A DNA stretch of 37,160 nucleotides. Origin: Candidatus Woesearchaeota archaeon. Its GTDB lineage: Archaea; Nanobdellota; Nanobdellia; Woesearchaeales; GW2011-AR4. The DNA lies in NCBI GenBank assembly GCA_016784105.1, contig JADHVG010000007.1:1-37160 (forward strand), written 5' to 3'. Of this stretch, positions 17,248 through 27,952 are shown in pieces; the first letter of the stretch is position 1; each line of letters opens with the position of its first letter. The notes beneath the pieces were generated by a model. The model was not told the origin of the DNA. It did no database searches and saw only the letters and a list, made by a program, of their open reading frames with translations. The translations under genes were made by a program, and so were the position numbers.

Positions 17248-18663
17248 ATGGATTCTTATGAGCTATTAAAAAAAGATATTTTGAAAGCTGTTGAACAATT
17301 CCACAAAATACCCAAAGACGAAGTTATAAGGGTAATCAGCCATTTAGATGCGGATGGTATAAGCGCAGCTTCCTTAATCGTAAAACTACTAAATACTGAG
17401 GATAGGAAGTACTCACTCTCAATAGTGCAGCAAATAAAACCAGATACTCTGGCAAATTTAGCAAAAGAACCCTACGATTTCTTTATTTTTACTGATCTAG
17501 GATCCGGAGCACTATCCACAATAGAAAAAGAATTTGCAGGGAAAAAAGTGATTATTCTTGACCATCACGATCCAGAAAAAAAAGGAGTAGAAAGTAAAGA
17601 CATAAGTTTTGTTAACCCCCACAAATTTGGGATAGATGGTGGAAAAGAAGTAGCTGGAGCAGGAATGGCATACCTATTCGCAAGTGCAGCCGATAAGAGA
17701 ATGGAAGAGTTTGCGCACGTAGCGATAATAGGTGCTATGGGAGACATGCAGGAAAAAGGCAGTTTTGAAAGAATCAACAAAGAAATACTTGAAAAAGCAA
17801 TTGAGAAAAAAAAAATAAAAGTTATTAGGGGTCTAAGAATGTTTGGAGCACAAACAAGGCCATTATACAAAATATTGGAGTATACAACTGATCCTTACAT
17901 ACCCGGAGTTTCTGGTTCGGAATCTGGTTCCATACAATTTTTGCAACAAGTAGGAATCAACCCAAAAAATGGAACAGGATGGAAGAAAGTAAAGGATTTA
18001 ACAAAAGAAGAAATGCAGAAGCTGGTTACGGGAGTGATACTAACTAGGTTTAACGAAGAAAACCCTGAAGATGTTCTGGGAAATGTTTACTTGCTTGAAG
18101 AAGAAAATGAAGGAAGTCCTACACGAGATGCAAAAGAATTTGCAACTTTATTAAATGCATGTGGGCGCATGGACAAAGCCTCACTAGGGATAGGAGCCTG
18201 TCTCGGAGATATAAAACTCAAAAAGAAAGCAATAGCCACGATGGGACACTACCGAAAAGAGATAGTAAGCTCATTAAGATGGTATGAAGCAAATGCAGAT
18301 AGCGAACTTATAATTCAAGGAGACAGCTATATGATAATAAATGCACAAGACAGTATAAGGCCTACAATCATAGGAACTTTAGCTTCCATATTATCTAAAT
18401 CAAATAACTTCACCAAACAATTCATAATGTCCCTAGCACAACTAGCAGATGGAACAACAAAAGTATCCTTAAGAATGCAAGGCATACACAAAGATATAGA
18501 CCTAAAAGATCTCATGATGAAAATGACAACCGGAATAGAAGACTGTGAAGCTGGCGGACATGCCAACGCAGCAGGAGCCCTAATGCCAACAGATGTGGAA
18601 CAAAAATTCATAGAAAACGCTAAATTAGTTCTAGCAAAAGCATCAATGGAAGAAATAGTTTAG
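17248..18663 (+). CDS. DHH-family RecJ-like/GAN-like single-strand exonuclease
   Basis: ISHLDADGISAA, IILDHHDPE, GGHANAAGA. Confidence 0.88.
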   Translation: MDSYELLKKDILKAVEQFHKIPKDEVIRVISHLDADGISAASLIVKLLNTEDRKYSLSIVQQIKPDTLANLAKEPYDFFIFTDLGSGALSTIEKEFAGKKVIILDHHDPEKKGVESKDISFVNPHKFGIDGGKEVAGAGMAYLFASAADKRMEEFAHVAIIGAMGDMQEKGSFERINKEILEKAIEKKKIKVIRGLRMFGAQTRPLYKILEYTTDPYIPGVSGSESGSIQFLQQVGINPKNGTGWKKVKDLTKEEMQKLVTGVILTRFNEENPEDVLGNVYLLEEENEGSPTRDAKEFATLLNACGRMDKASLGIGACLGDIKLKKKAIATMGHYRKEIVSSLRWYEANADSELIIQGDSYMIINAQDSIRPTIIGTLASILSKSNNFTKQFIMSLAQLADGTTKVSLRMQGIHKDIDLKDLMMKMTTGIEDCEAGGHANAAGALMPTDVEQKFIENAKLVLAKASMEEIV

Positions 18664-18680
18664 AAAAATAAAAAATAGGA

Positions 18681-18953
18681 TTAATTAAGATTCATTCTTA
18701 TTCCATCAATATGGTCTGCAATCTCAGAACCGTTCTTGGTAAGAGTAAGAAGTTTTAATCTTCCTTGTTTTTCAAAATTAACAAGACCTGATTTCTCCAT
18801 TTCCTGAAGAATTTTAACAACATGAGAATACGTACAGTCAACCGTTTTTGCAAGTGAAGAAGCGTACATGTCTGCTTTTGCGTTTTTCATGTGCACCAGC
18901 ATCATAGCAGGTTTCTCACGAAAAAAGACGTTGAAAATTGCTTTATTATCCAT
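18681..18953 (-). CDS. Winged-HTH transcriptional regulator
   Basis: 90 aa; KTVDCTYSHVVKILQEMEKSGLVNFEKQGRLKLLTLTKNG. Confidence 0.85.
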   Translation of the reverse strand: MDNKAIFNVFFREKPAMMLVHMKNAKADMYASSLAKTVDCTYSHVVKILQEMEKSGLVNFEKQGRLKLLTLTKNGSEIADHIDGIRMNLN

Positions 18954-19151
18954 AAAAATTCCCCCAAAATATTAATCCAAAAAATCATATTCTCTCTAAA
19001 GTCCCGATTTTGGAATATACTTTGGAGTATATACTCACTATTTAAAGGTTTCTAAAAAAAATAAAAACCCGTCGGGAAAACAATAAAAATAACACAATAT
19101 AAAAAAAACTTTTCAACAAAACTTATAAAACAAATTACTTTCACTTCTTCA

Positions 19152-21029
19152 ATGCCTGAAAAAATCGATGAAATGCTGTTCCCGCATGACAAAGTAAGAA
19201 AGACCCAAGATTTAGTTATAGATGATGTCCATAACTCACTAAAAGAGAAAAAAAACATACTTTTTCATGCTCCAACAGGAATAGGAAAAACAGTATCTGC
19301 ACTTGCACCAGCTCTAAGTTTTGCAATAAAAAATAATCTAACAATATTCTTCTTGACTTCTCGCCACACTCAACACAAGATAGCAGTTGATACACTTAAA
19401 GCAATAAAGAAAAAGCACGGAAACAATTTTAGCATTGTAGATTTAATCGGGAAAAAATTCATGTGCTTACAAGAAGTTGATGCCCTGTACAATTCTGATT
19501 TTCTAGATTACTGCAAAAGCTTACGGGAAAAGAACGAATGTGAATTCTACGAAAATGTTAGGAAAAAATCAAGGACAGTAACAGTTGAGGCAGAAGTTAA
19601 GCTAAAAGAACTTCAAGACGTTGGGCCGTTGCACGTACAGGAATTGGTTGAGTGCTGTAAAAAACCGAAGATGTGCCCTTACGAGATGGCTTCATTAATG
19701 TCCAAAAATGCTTCTGTTATAATTGCTGATTACAATTACATATTTAACTCTCCAATAAGAGAAAGCTTGCTTGCCCGTGCAGACAAGAAACTGGAAGAGT
19801 GCATAATAATAGTAGATGAAGGCCACAACCTTCCTGGAAGAGCAAGAGACATGCTAACAGCAAAGCTTTCCACGTTCATGATAGAACGAGCGATAAAAGA
19901 ATTAAACAAGTTCAAATTCTTCGATGCACTCGTAAAAGTAAAAAAACTTCAAGACATATTTGAAGAACTTTCATCAAATCTCAACTTTAACACAGAAGAA
20001 AAACTGATAAGGAAATATGAGTTAATGGACAGAATAAATGAAGAAATGAAATACGACGAGTTAATATCAGACCTAACATTCATAGGAGATGACATCAAAG
20101 AAAAACAAAAACAAAGCTATGTATCATCAATAGCAAAGTTTCTGGAAGTTTGGATAGGAGATGATAACGGGTTTGCGAGAATCTTAAGCAAGAGTGAAGA
20201 TAAGGACATAATAACACTAAACTACCAATGCCTAGACCCTTCTCTGTTAACAAGAGATGTTATTGATAAATCTTACTCAACAATCCTGATGTCTGGTACC
20301 TTGACACCAACCCACATGTATGCAGACATTTTAGGATTTTCAAATACTTTAGAAAAAGAATACGGAAATCCATTTCCAAAAGAAAACAGGTTGAGTTTGA
20401 TAATACCCGAAACAACAACAAAATATTCCAGAAGAAGTGAATCAGAGTATAAGAAAATAGCAGAAACTTGCAATAGAATTGTAAACAAGGTACCCGGAAA
20501 TGTTGCTTTGTTTTTTCCAAGCTACTTTTTGCGCGATAGAGTGTATAAGTACTTCTACGAAATATGTAAAAAAGAAAAAATTCTGGAAAAGCAAGCATTG
20601 AGCAATAAAGAAAAGCACGACATGCTGGAAAGATTCAAAAGCCACAAAGATGAAGGAGCAGTATTACTGGCTGCATCCGCAGGAAGTTTCGGGGAAGGTA
20701 TAGACTTACCGGGAGACTTCCTAAAAGCAGTGGTCATAATCGGATTACCACTAGAAAAACCAAACCTGGAAACCAAAGAACTAATAGATTACTACCAGGA
20801 AAAATACGGAAAAGGAATGGAATATGGGTACATCTTCCCAGCTATCACCAAATGTTTGCAAAATGCCGGAAGATGTATACGCTCAGAAAACGACAAAGGA
20901 GTAATTGTGTTATTAGACGAAAGATTTGCATGGAAAAACTACTATGATTGTTTTCCGGAAAACATGAACTTTAAAATAAGCAAAGTTTACGAAGAAAGAA
21001 TAGAAAGGTTTTTTGGAAACAGCTTATAA
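19152..21029 (+). CDS. XPD/Rad3-like DNA helicase (Fe-S type)
   Basis: Walker A HAPTGIGKTVSAL; VDEGHNLP; Cys set C..C..CC...C between motifs; GIDLPGDFLKAVVIIGLPL, QNAGRCIRSENDKG. Confidence 0.92.
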   Translation: MPEKIDEMLFPHDKVRKTQDLVIDDVHNSLKEKKNILFHAPTGIGKTVSALAPALSFAIKNNLTIFFLTSRHTQHKIAVDTLKAIKKKHGNNFSIVDLIGKKFMCLQEVDALYNSDFLDYCKSLREKNECEFYENVRKKSRTVTVEAEVKLKELQDVGPLHVQELVECCKKPKMCPYEMASLMSKNASVIIADYNYIFNSPIRESLLARADKKLEECIIIVDEGHNLPGRARDMLTAKLSTFMIERAIKELNKFKFFDALVKVKKLQDIFEELSSNLNFNTEEKLIRKYELMDRINEEMKYDELISDLTFIGDDIKEKQKQSYVSSIAKFLEVWIGDDNGFARILSKSEDKDIITLNYQCLDPSLLTRDVIDKSYSTILMSGTLTPTHMYADILGFSNTLEKEYGNPFPKENRLSLIIPETTTKYSRRSESEYKKIAETCNRIVNKVPGNVALFFPSYFLRDRVYKYFYEICKKEKILEKQALSNKEKHDMLERFKSHKDEGAVLLAASAGSFGEGIDLPGDFLKAVVIIGLPLEKPNLETKELIDYYQEKYGKGMEYGYIFPAITKCLQNAGRCIRSENDKGVIVLLDERFAWKNYYDCFPENMNFKISKVYEERIERFFGNSL

Positions 21030-22373
21030 CTTCTTAATCAATTGTTTAGTCATTATTATTTCTTTAAACAAATCTTTAGAATGTTTTAAAGCTAGTTCTG
21101 CTGCCTGCTTGTTTGGAATGTTTTTGGAAAATCCCATCTTTTTTGCATCATTCAAGATTTCATCAGAAACCGTCCTTTTGTTCTTGAGCATTTTTTCCAA
21201 CGGCTCTATTAAAGGCAAACGCTCTTTAGGAACACACTGCTTTCCCAGTTTAAGAAGACCCCTACAATAATTTAAAACATCATTGTTACTTAGGCCTTCA
21301 TACGCAGCCCTAGGTTGCAGTTCAAAACGTACATGAGTGTGAGGAGGAATGTAAATTATATTACCTTCTTTCTTGAACGGTTCAGTTAAACCAATATCTG
21401 AAGGAAGTATCTGCACAAAATTTTCCTGAACGTCCCTTGTTATGTACTCAATCAATGTAGCAACAGCAATTATGATGCGGGGATGATTAACATCCATGCC
21501 TCGCTGTTCTAGTGTACCATGCGAAGAAATCTTAACAGGATTCCAAGTTGTATCTAAAATAGAACCGTGCTTCATAAAAGCTTTCAAGCTAATGTTCACT
21601 TTCTTAAGAATATCGTTCCAGCTATCAAACCTATGATTTATAATTTGCAATAAATCTGTTCCAGTAACCTTGTAAGGCTGCAACATACCAAAATCTTGAT
21701 GATTAGTGTACAAACCGGCAGGATACTTCAAGACATCTCCCCCCCTATACACAATAACCCTTGAATCCTTTCCCAAAAAATTTCCCTGATAAAACGGAGA
21801 ACTTTGAGCAAAAGTTGTTAGAGCTGGATCCATCGCAATAAAAAGGTTGTAAGTATTAACCATACTCTGTTTGTTTTTAGAATTCACAAGATGCTTGATA
21901 ACTTTTTTAGTGTAATCAAAGACACCCCACGGCAGCGAGTAATGACAATGTAAACCCAGACATCTTGCCGCTATGGAAAAACGGTTTTTTCCAAAAATTT
22001 GTTCCTTCATCTTATAACCCTTTTCTCTTGAGAACTCCGGAGAAAAAGTACCAGGATAGGTTCCATAAGGATACAAAACAATCCCTTCCTTTTCAGCACT
22101 ATGCAAAACAGACTCAAAATCATCCATAGCCTTAAACAGGATATCAGGAATATTATTGTGCGGAAAAGTCTTAATCTCAATCATATTCTTTCCGCATTCC
22201 TTCACAATATCTATACTTGGAGAAGCAGCCTTAACACGCTTAATGAGTTTCTCACCAGCATTAGTCATCCTGCCCTCTTCATCTAAAGTAAAGAGCTCAA
22301 ATTCCATTCCGAATTTCATGCCTTTCCGGATGGCTTCTTGTTTTGCATTAGTTTTTTTAGCTGCCATATTCAA
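21024..22373 (-). CDS. Glutamate-cysteine ligase family 2 (GCS2/YbdK-like carboxylate-amine ligase)
   Basis: GMEFELFTLDEEGR, GLHCHYSLP, HGTLEQRGMDVN, HVRFELQPRAAYEG. Confidence 0.75.
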   Translation of the reverse strand: MNMAAKKTNAKQEAIRKGMKFGMEFELFTLDEEGRMTNAGEKLIKRVKAASPSIDIVKECGKNMIEIKTFPHNNIPDILFKAMDDFESVLHSAEKEGIVLYPYGTYPGTFSPEFSREKGYKMKEQIFGKNRFSIAARCLGLHCHYSLPWGVFDYTKKVIKHLVNSKNKQSMVNTYNLFIAMDPALTTFAQSSPFYQGNFLGKDSRVIVYRGGDVLKYPAGLYTNHQDFGMLQPYKVTGTDLLQIINHRFDSWNDILKKVNISLKAFMKHGSILDTTWNPVKISSHGTLEQRGMDVNHPRIIIAVATLIEYITRDVQENFVQILPSDIGLTEPFKKEGNIIYIPPHTHVRFELQPRAAYEGLSNNDVLNYCRGLLKLGKQCVPKERLPLIEPLEKMLKNKRTVSDEILNDAKKMGFSKNIPNKQAAELALKHSKDLFKEIIMTKQLIKKL

Positions 22374-22442
22374 AAAAATTTATGATAAAAAAAAAAGATA
22401 TTACCCCTAAAAATAGCTATATTTTGCTATTTAAAAAAGTAG

Positions 22443-23561
22443 CTATAATTCGTCTTCAATGTCAAATATTTGAGTTATGTTCTTAGATAAGGTATCAAGT
22501 TTCTTTGGCAAAACCTTTTTACGATTTTTAGTCATGTAAAGTTTTTTGTTTACTTCCATAGAACAAATAAATATGTCAGGAAATTGGTTGTTGAGCCATT
22601 CTAAGATGTAACCTCCACCATACGGAACATTTAATGAAACTGGATGGTACTCCATGTTCGCAAGCTTGCGTTGCATACTCCTAACTATAGGCATGTAGAA
22701 CTTTGAGATGTACTTTGTGCCAAAACTCAGTTCAGGCCGTCCAGAAGCGTCTTTCATGGAATGTCCATCAAAAATAATATTGAAACGATATGTTTCGATC
22801 AACCTAGACAAAGTAAAGTAAAACTCATGATACCCCTCTAATAACCAACGTCTTTGGAATTCTGACAGGTCTCCTTTCCAGATCTTATCAATCCATTTTT
22901 CCTGTTTATTAGAGTAAATTGCGCGTCCCGGATCTCTGTTGTAATCACATGCAAACCTTGAAGACTTGTTATCTATCCAGATACCTCCTTTTTCCAAAAC
23001 AAGATTAGAATATATCTTATGAGTATCTATGTCCTCTTCCAATAACCTTTTTTCATGAGTAAGAGTTTGTTTGTCTTGTATGTCTTTACGCATCCAAGTA
23101 CCAGAATGGATAGTTGTTAATAAAACATTGAAATTATTTTTTTGATAATTATCATAAACAATAACTCCTCTTTTGGTTATTGTCATTTTCATATCTTTCT
23201 TTCTTTGTTCTAAGTCTTTGGTCTTTTCATGCTTATGGTAAACCCATTCAAGATCAGTTTTTACCAGCTCATACAATTTTCTGTCAATAAAAAAATTTTT
23301 GAAGTATAATTTGTTCCTATCTCTATGAAGCTCATATAAAGTTCCAGTAAGAAACTTTCCAAGAACCTTGTAGTTCTTTAGTACAGACACAAAATTAAGG
23401 TAAGGGTCGTCCTCAATTCTTTTTGTTAGTTTTTCAAGAATCTGAAATATCAAGAATCTTTTGGACAAAGATACCGTTATCGAAGTCCCTTTCGGACTTA
23501 TCATGACAGGAGAGAGCTGAGAAAATAGTTTCCTAAAAGTAAATTTTTCTGGTTTTGGCAT
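22443..23561 (-). CDS. N-formylglutamate amidohydrolase family protein
   Basis: LLTTIHSGTWM, EEDIDTHKIY, CDYNRDPGRAIY, IIFDGHSMKD. Confidence 0.8.
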   Translation of the reverse strand: MPKPEKFTFRKLFSQLSPVMISPKGTSITVSLSKRFLIFQILEKLTKRIEDDPYLNFVSVLKNYKVLGKFLTGTLYELHRDRNKLYFKNFFIDRKLYELVKTDLEWVYHKHEKTKDLEQRKKDMKMTITKRGVIVYDNYQKNNFNVLLTTIHSGTWMRKDIQDKQTLTHEKRLLEEDIDTHKIYSNLVLEKGGIWIDNKSSRFACDYNRDPGRAIYSNKQEKWIDKIWKGDLSEFQRRWLLEGYHEFYFTLSRLIETYRFNIIFDGHSMKDASGRPELSFGTKYISKFYMPIVRSMQRKLANMEYHPVSLNVPYGGGYILEWLNNQFPDIFICSMEVNKKLYMTKNRKKVLPKKLDTLSKNITQIFDIEDEL

Positions 23562-23641
23562 AATAGTTCTTTGAAGAAATAGGATTTAAAGGTTTCTGTA
23601 TGGGCTAAATAATGATTTTACTTATACTACTAAAAGCTAAA

Positions 23642-23674
23642 CTAGTATACAAAATAGTAATATTTATATACTAG
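23642..23674. promoter_or_regulatory. Inverted repeat overlapping promoter of the 134-aa regulator
   Basis: CTAGTATA(23642-23649)...TATACTAG(23667-23674), flanking/overlapping TATA-like TTTATATA. Confidence 0.5.
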
Positions 23675-23694
23675 CTAGTCTCTATGCTATTATT

Positions 23695-24099
23695 ATGGTC
23701 GTATTATTTGACAGATTTAACCTACCGGAAGACATTTATGAGGTCGTTTTTGCAACAAAACAACAGATAATAGTAGCTAAGCTTCTGGTAGAAATGATAA
23801 AAGAGAACAATAGCGAGATAAACAAAACCGAAATGTCACTTTTTGCTACCAAATTACACGATGGAGAACTAATAACAGACATCATCGATGAAGAACCATA
23901 CAAAGGCAAAAAAGTCAAAGTTTCCTATAACAAAAGACAATTTTATGATAGAATTTTAACACCGATGAAGAGCATGGGATTAATTGATTACGACCTTTAC
24001 AAAAAAACATACAAACTAACAGACAGATTCAACAAAGAAATGATAGGTATAGGTCTTATGTGGCTCCAAGAAATGAGAAAACCACCCAAACAAACTTAA
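23695..24099 (+). CDS. Small wHTH-like protein
   Basis: 134-aa ORF with strong TATA promoter; C-terminal RILTPMKSMGLIDYDLYKKTYKLTDRF wHTH-like. Confidence 0.7.
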   Translation: MVVLFDRFNLPEDIYEVVFATKQQIIVAKLLVEMIKENNSEINKTEMSLFATKLHDGELITDIIDEEPYKGKKVKVSYNKRQFYDRILTPMKSMGLIDYDLYKKTYKLTDRFNKEMIGIGLMWLQEMRKPPKQT

Positions 24100-24106
24100 T
24101 GCTTAC

Positions 24107-24163
24107 TGGCTCCCTTAACAGAATTCTTTCCAAACCACCCCCACGAATCAACGAAGGGAGCCA
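24107..24163 (+). other. 10-bp perfect stem with 37-nt loop
   Basis: TGGCTCCCTT(24107-24116)/AAGGGAGCCA(24154-24163). Confidence 0.5.
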
Positions 24164-24412
24164 TCCTACTCAAAAAGAGGACAAATACTTCACAGAAAAC
24201 AAAAAACATACATTTTACACAAACAAGAAGGCCCAAGCCAAAAACACGGGAATAAAGCAAGCCCGCAACCAAAAAACACGGGAATTCACAGGGAAAAAGA
24301 GGTGAGATTGGGGGGAACTGATCTATTCTCAGATTGCCATTATAGAAAATTCGTTAATTTACCTATAAGGTATAAAAAACTTTAAATATAATCTTATTAG
24401 GAAGTTACCATT

Positions 24413-27400
24413 ATGGAAGAGCAAGTGCAAGTGACGGTTCCAGCATCAAAGGGAACAAAAATAAACAAGATAGTGATGAATGGCTTCAAAAGCTTTGCAA
24501 AACACACAGAACTACTTCTCAATGATTCATTCAATTGTGTTTTAGGACCAAACGGTTCTGGAAAGAGCAACGTGATGGACGCACTGTGTTTCGTTCTAGG
24601 GAAAAGTTCTGCAAAATCACTAAGAGCAGAAAAAAGTTCTAATCTGATTTATAATGGCGGGAAAGCAAAAAAACCTGCAAAACATGGAGAAGTCTCAATC
24701 TATTTTGATAACACAACAAAAATATTCCCCACAGAAGATGCAGAAGTAAAAATCTCAAGAATTGTTCGTCAATCTGGCCAATCAGTATACAAAATAAATG
24801 ATGAAACAAGAACAAGACAAGAAATACTTGAACTACTAGGAATTGCGCGCATAAACCCAGATGCTTACAACATAATTCTTCAAGGAGACATCGTAAAATT
24901 AGTGGAAATGAACCCTAACGATAGAAGAGAACTAATAGGAGAAATAGCAGGAATTTCCATCTATGAAGAAAAAAGAGATAAAGCAATAAAAGAACTAGGA
25001 AAAGTTGATGAAAGACTCAAGGAAACAGAAATAGTTCTAGCGGAAAGAAATACCTACCTAAAAGAATTGCGAAAAGATAGAGATCAAGCTCTAAAGTACA
25101 AAGAGATGAATGAGAAAGTAAAAATAAACAAGGCTTCCCACCTAAAGCTGCAGATAGACAGAAAAACAAAAGAGAGAAATAATTTACAAGAAAAACTTAA
25201 TTCTTCCAAAAGCGAACTTGAAAAAGTAAACAACAAGATAGAAGAAATACGAACTGATAACAAGAAAAAAAGAGAAGAAATAGACAACATAACTCACGAG
25301 ATAGAAGAGAAAGGAGAAGTTGAACAAGTAAAGCTAAACAAAGAAGTGGAGCATCTGAAGATAGAACTTACCAAAAAAAACTCTAGGACGGAAGCGTTAA
25401 GGAATGAACTCTCCAAAATTCAACAAAGACAAAATGACCTAAAAGAAGGGACAAAAGAAGTTCAAGAAAAAATAGATGAACTTGAAAAAGAAAAAAAAGC
25501 GATGCAGGAAGAAATAACAGAAAAGAAAAAAGAAAAAGAATTCACAAGCCAAAAAATATCACAATTCAAAGAAAAAAATAAGTTAGGAGATCTAGGCGGA
25601 ATAGAAAAAGAAATAGAAGAAATAGACCAAAAATCAGAAACACTTGAAAAAGAAGTCTTACAAGTACGAGAACAGCAACACAACCTCATAAGAGAAAAAG
25701 ACAAGATAGGCCATGATCTTTCCAACATAGATTCACAGATGGAAAAAGTTCTTGAAGTTGAAAAAGAACACAAAAAACAACTAGAAGAACTCAATAACAA
25801 TAGGGGAAACTTCAAAAATTCTACTCTGGACCTAAACAAAAAGATTGATGAAGATTCCAGCTTAGCTGCACAACTAGGAACTGCAAGAAGAAGAATAACA
25901 GACAAAGCAGAAGAACTAAGCAAATTACAAGCAAGACACGTTTCTACTCGTGAACTGAATTATGCAGACATAGCAATAAAAAGAGTGATGGACCTAAAGA
26001 AAAACAATCCCAATATTTACGGGACAGTATCAGAGTTAGGAAACGTTGAATCAAAATACTCACTTGCTCTGGAAATTGCAGCAGGACCAAAAATAAAGAG
26101 TATAGTTGTGGAAGATGATAAAACAGCATCAGAATGCATCAAATACCTCAAAAACAATAAATTAGGAGTTGTTACTTTTATTCCCTTGAACAAAATAAAA
26201 ACAAGACCTGCTGATGCTTCTACAAAAAAGTTCACTAATGAAGAAGGATGTCATGGCTTGGCAATAGATCTCGTAAGTTTTGATACTAAGTTCAAGAAAG
26301 CCTTTGAATTTGCCTTATCTGACACCATAGTTGTGGATAACATAGAAACCGCTCGCAAGTTTGGAATAGGCAGTGCAAAATTTGTAACTTTAGACGGAGA
26401 CCTATCCGGAAGAAGCGGAACCATGCAAGGAGGTTACAGACTAAAAAGAAAACAAAGCATGGGCTTCAAAGAAAAAGATATCACAGAAGGAATTGAAAAA
26501 CTTGAAGCAGAAATATCAGAATTAAAAAACACAATAAACGTGCTGGAAACAAGGAAACTGGAAAATGAAGAAGGCATAGTAAAATTAAGAACATTCAAAG
26601 CAAACCTAGAAGGAGAAATAATCAAAATGGAAAAATCCCTCCATTTGGATGATTCGGATCTGGAAGCATCTAAAGAGAAAAAAGGAAGTCTAGAATCATC
26701 CGGAAAAGCAATGGATGAAAAAATAAATCTTATTCAAGAAAAAATTTCAACATTAAATCAGGAACTTGCTCTTGTAAAAACAGAAAAACAAAAACTAAGA
26801 TCTTCAATTGCACAGTTGCGAAATCCTGCTTTACTGGCAGAACTAAATGCTTTTGAAGAAAAATTAAGACAATTAAATGAAGATCTGTTAAAAACTGATT
26901 CTGAAATAAAATTACGAGATACTCAATCCGAAAGCATATACAAAAATGAATTGGAAAAAACAGACAAAATAATAAAACAACTACAAAAAGATGAACAAGA
27001 ATTTTCCGAGGAGCTCAAAGGTTTAGAGCATAGCATAAAAGAAAATGAGAAAGAACTTGATGAAAAAGAAGTGCTTGCACAAGAGTTTTATGCCAAGTTC
27101 AAAGGACTATTCCAAAAAAGATCAGAAATAGACAAAGCAATCCAAGAAAATGATAACAAGATAGCAAAAGAACAGGAAGACAGCAGAGAAACGGAAATAA
27201 AAGCAAATACATTATCATTAAAACATGCAGAAATACAAGCGATAATAGCAGGATTAGAACAAGAATTCTCACAGTATGAAGGAGTAAAACTGGACTTAGA
27301 CAGGACAGAAGAACAACTGAGAAATGATATTCGTAAATTTGAAAGAATGAGAGAACAAATAGGCAGTGTTAACATGCGGGCTTTAGAAATCTATGAAGAT

Positions 27401-27952
27401 GTTGAGAAGGAATACAACAACTTAATGGAGAAAAAAGAACTTCTAGGAACAGAAAAAGAAGAAGTCATGAAAATGATGGAAGAAATAGAAGGAAAGAAAA
27501 AAGAACTATTTTTACAAGTATTTGAGGTTGTAAATGAAAATTTCCAGAAATTCTTCACCAGCTTAACAACCAAAGGCTCACAAGCAACGCTAGTCGTAGA
27601 GGATCCAGAAAATCCGTTTGAAGCCGGAGTCAGGATAAATGTTAAAATAACCGGGAGCAAATTCCTAGACATCAGAAGTTTATCTGGAGGAGAAAAAACC
27701 ATGACCGCACTAGCTTTCATCTTCGCAATACAAGAACATGAACCGGCATCTTTCTATGTGTTAGATGAAGTGGATGCCGCACTAGATAAACACAACTCAG
27801 AAAAATTTGCAAAACTTATAAGACAATACTCAGACAAAGCACAATACCTTATAATAAGTCATAACGATTCCGTTATCTCAGAAGCAGATACACTCTACGG
27901 TGTTAGCATGAACGAACATGGAATGTCACAAGTAGTAAGCTTGAAGATTTAA
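24413..27952 (+). CDS. smc: Chromosome segregation protein SMC
   Basis: 1179 aa; MNGFKSFAKHTEL, GPNGSGKSNVMDA, long coiled coils, hinge, LSGGEKTMTALAFIFAI, DEVDAALD. Confidence 0.97.
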   Translation: MEEQVQVTVPASKGTKINKIVMNGFKSFAKHTELLLNDSFNCVLGPNGSGKSNVMDALCFVLGKSSAKSLRAEKSSNLIYNGGKAKKPAKHGEVSIYFDNTTKIFPTEDAEVKISRIVRQSGQSVYKINDETRTRQEILELLGIARINPDAYNIILQGDIVKLVEMNPNDRRELIGEIAGISIYEEKRDKAIKELGKVDERLKETEIVLAERNTYLKELRKDRDQALKYKEMNEKVKINKASHLKLQIDRKTKERNNLQEKLNSSKSELEKVNNKIEEIRTDNKKKREEIDNITHEIEEKGEVEQVKLNKEVEHLKIELTKKNSRTEALRNELSKIQQRQNDLKEGTKEVQEKIDELEKEKKAMQEEITEKKKEKEFTSQKISQFKEKNKLGDLGGIEKEIEEIDQKSETLEKEVLQVREQQHNLIREKDKIGHDLSNIDSQMEKVLEVEKEHKKQLEELNNNRGNFKNSTLDLNKKIDEDSSLAAQLGTARRRITDKAEELSKLQARHVSTRELNYADIAIKRVMDLKKNNPNIYGTVSELGNVESKYSLALEIAAGPKIKSIVVEDDKTASECIKYLKNNKLGVVTFIPLNKIKTRPADASTKKFTNEEGCHGLAIDLVSFDTKFKKAFEFALSDTIVVDNIETARKFGIGSAKFVTLDGDLSGRSGTMQGGYRLKRKQSMGFKEKDITEGIEKLEAEISELKNTINVLETRKLENEEGIVKLRTFKANLEGEIIKMEKSLHLDDSDLEASKEKKGSLESSGKAMDEKINLIQEKISTLNQELALVKTEKQKLRSSIAQLRNPALLAELNAFEEKLRQLNEDLLKTDSEIKLRDTQSESIYKNELEKTDKIIKQLQKDEQEFSEELKGLEHSIKENEKELDEKEVLAQEFYAKFKGLFQKRSEIDKAIQENDNKIAKEQEDSRETEIKANTLSLKHAEIQAIIAGLEQEFSQYEGVKLDLDRTEEQLRNDIRKFERMREQIGSVNMRALEIYEDVEKEYNNLMEKKELLGTEKEEVMKMMEEIEGKKKELFLQVFEVVNENFQKFFTSLTTKGSQATLVVEDPENPFEAGVRINVKITGSKFLDIRSLSGGEKTMTALAFIFAIQEHEPASFYVLDEVDAALDKHNSEKFAKLIRQYSDKAQYLIISHNDSVISEADTLYGVSMNEHGMSQVVSLKI

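Noticed and set aside
24060-24305. 81-aa ORF overlapping the 134-aa gene
   Set aside because: Spans a hairpin and direct repeats, low-complexity Lys/Thr/Asn composition, no promoter; more likely non-coding.
25084-27720. Antisense ORFs within smc
   Set aside because: Ser/Phe/Leu-rich complements of Glu/Lys-rich coiled-coil coding sequence.
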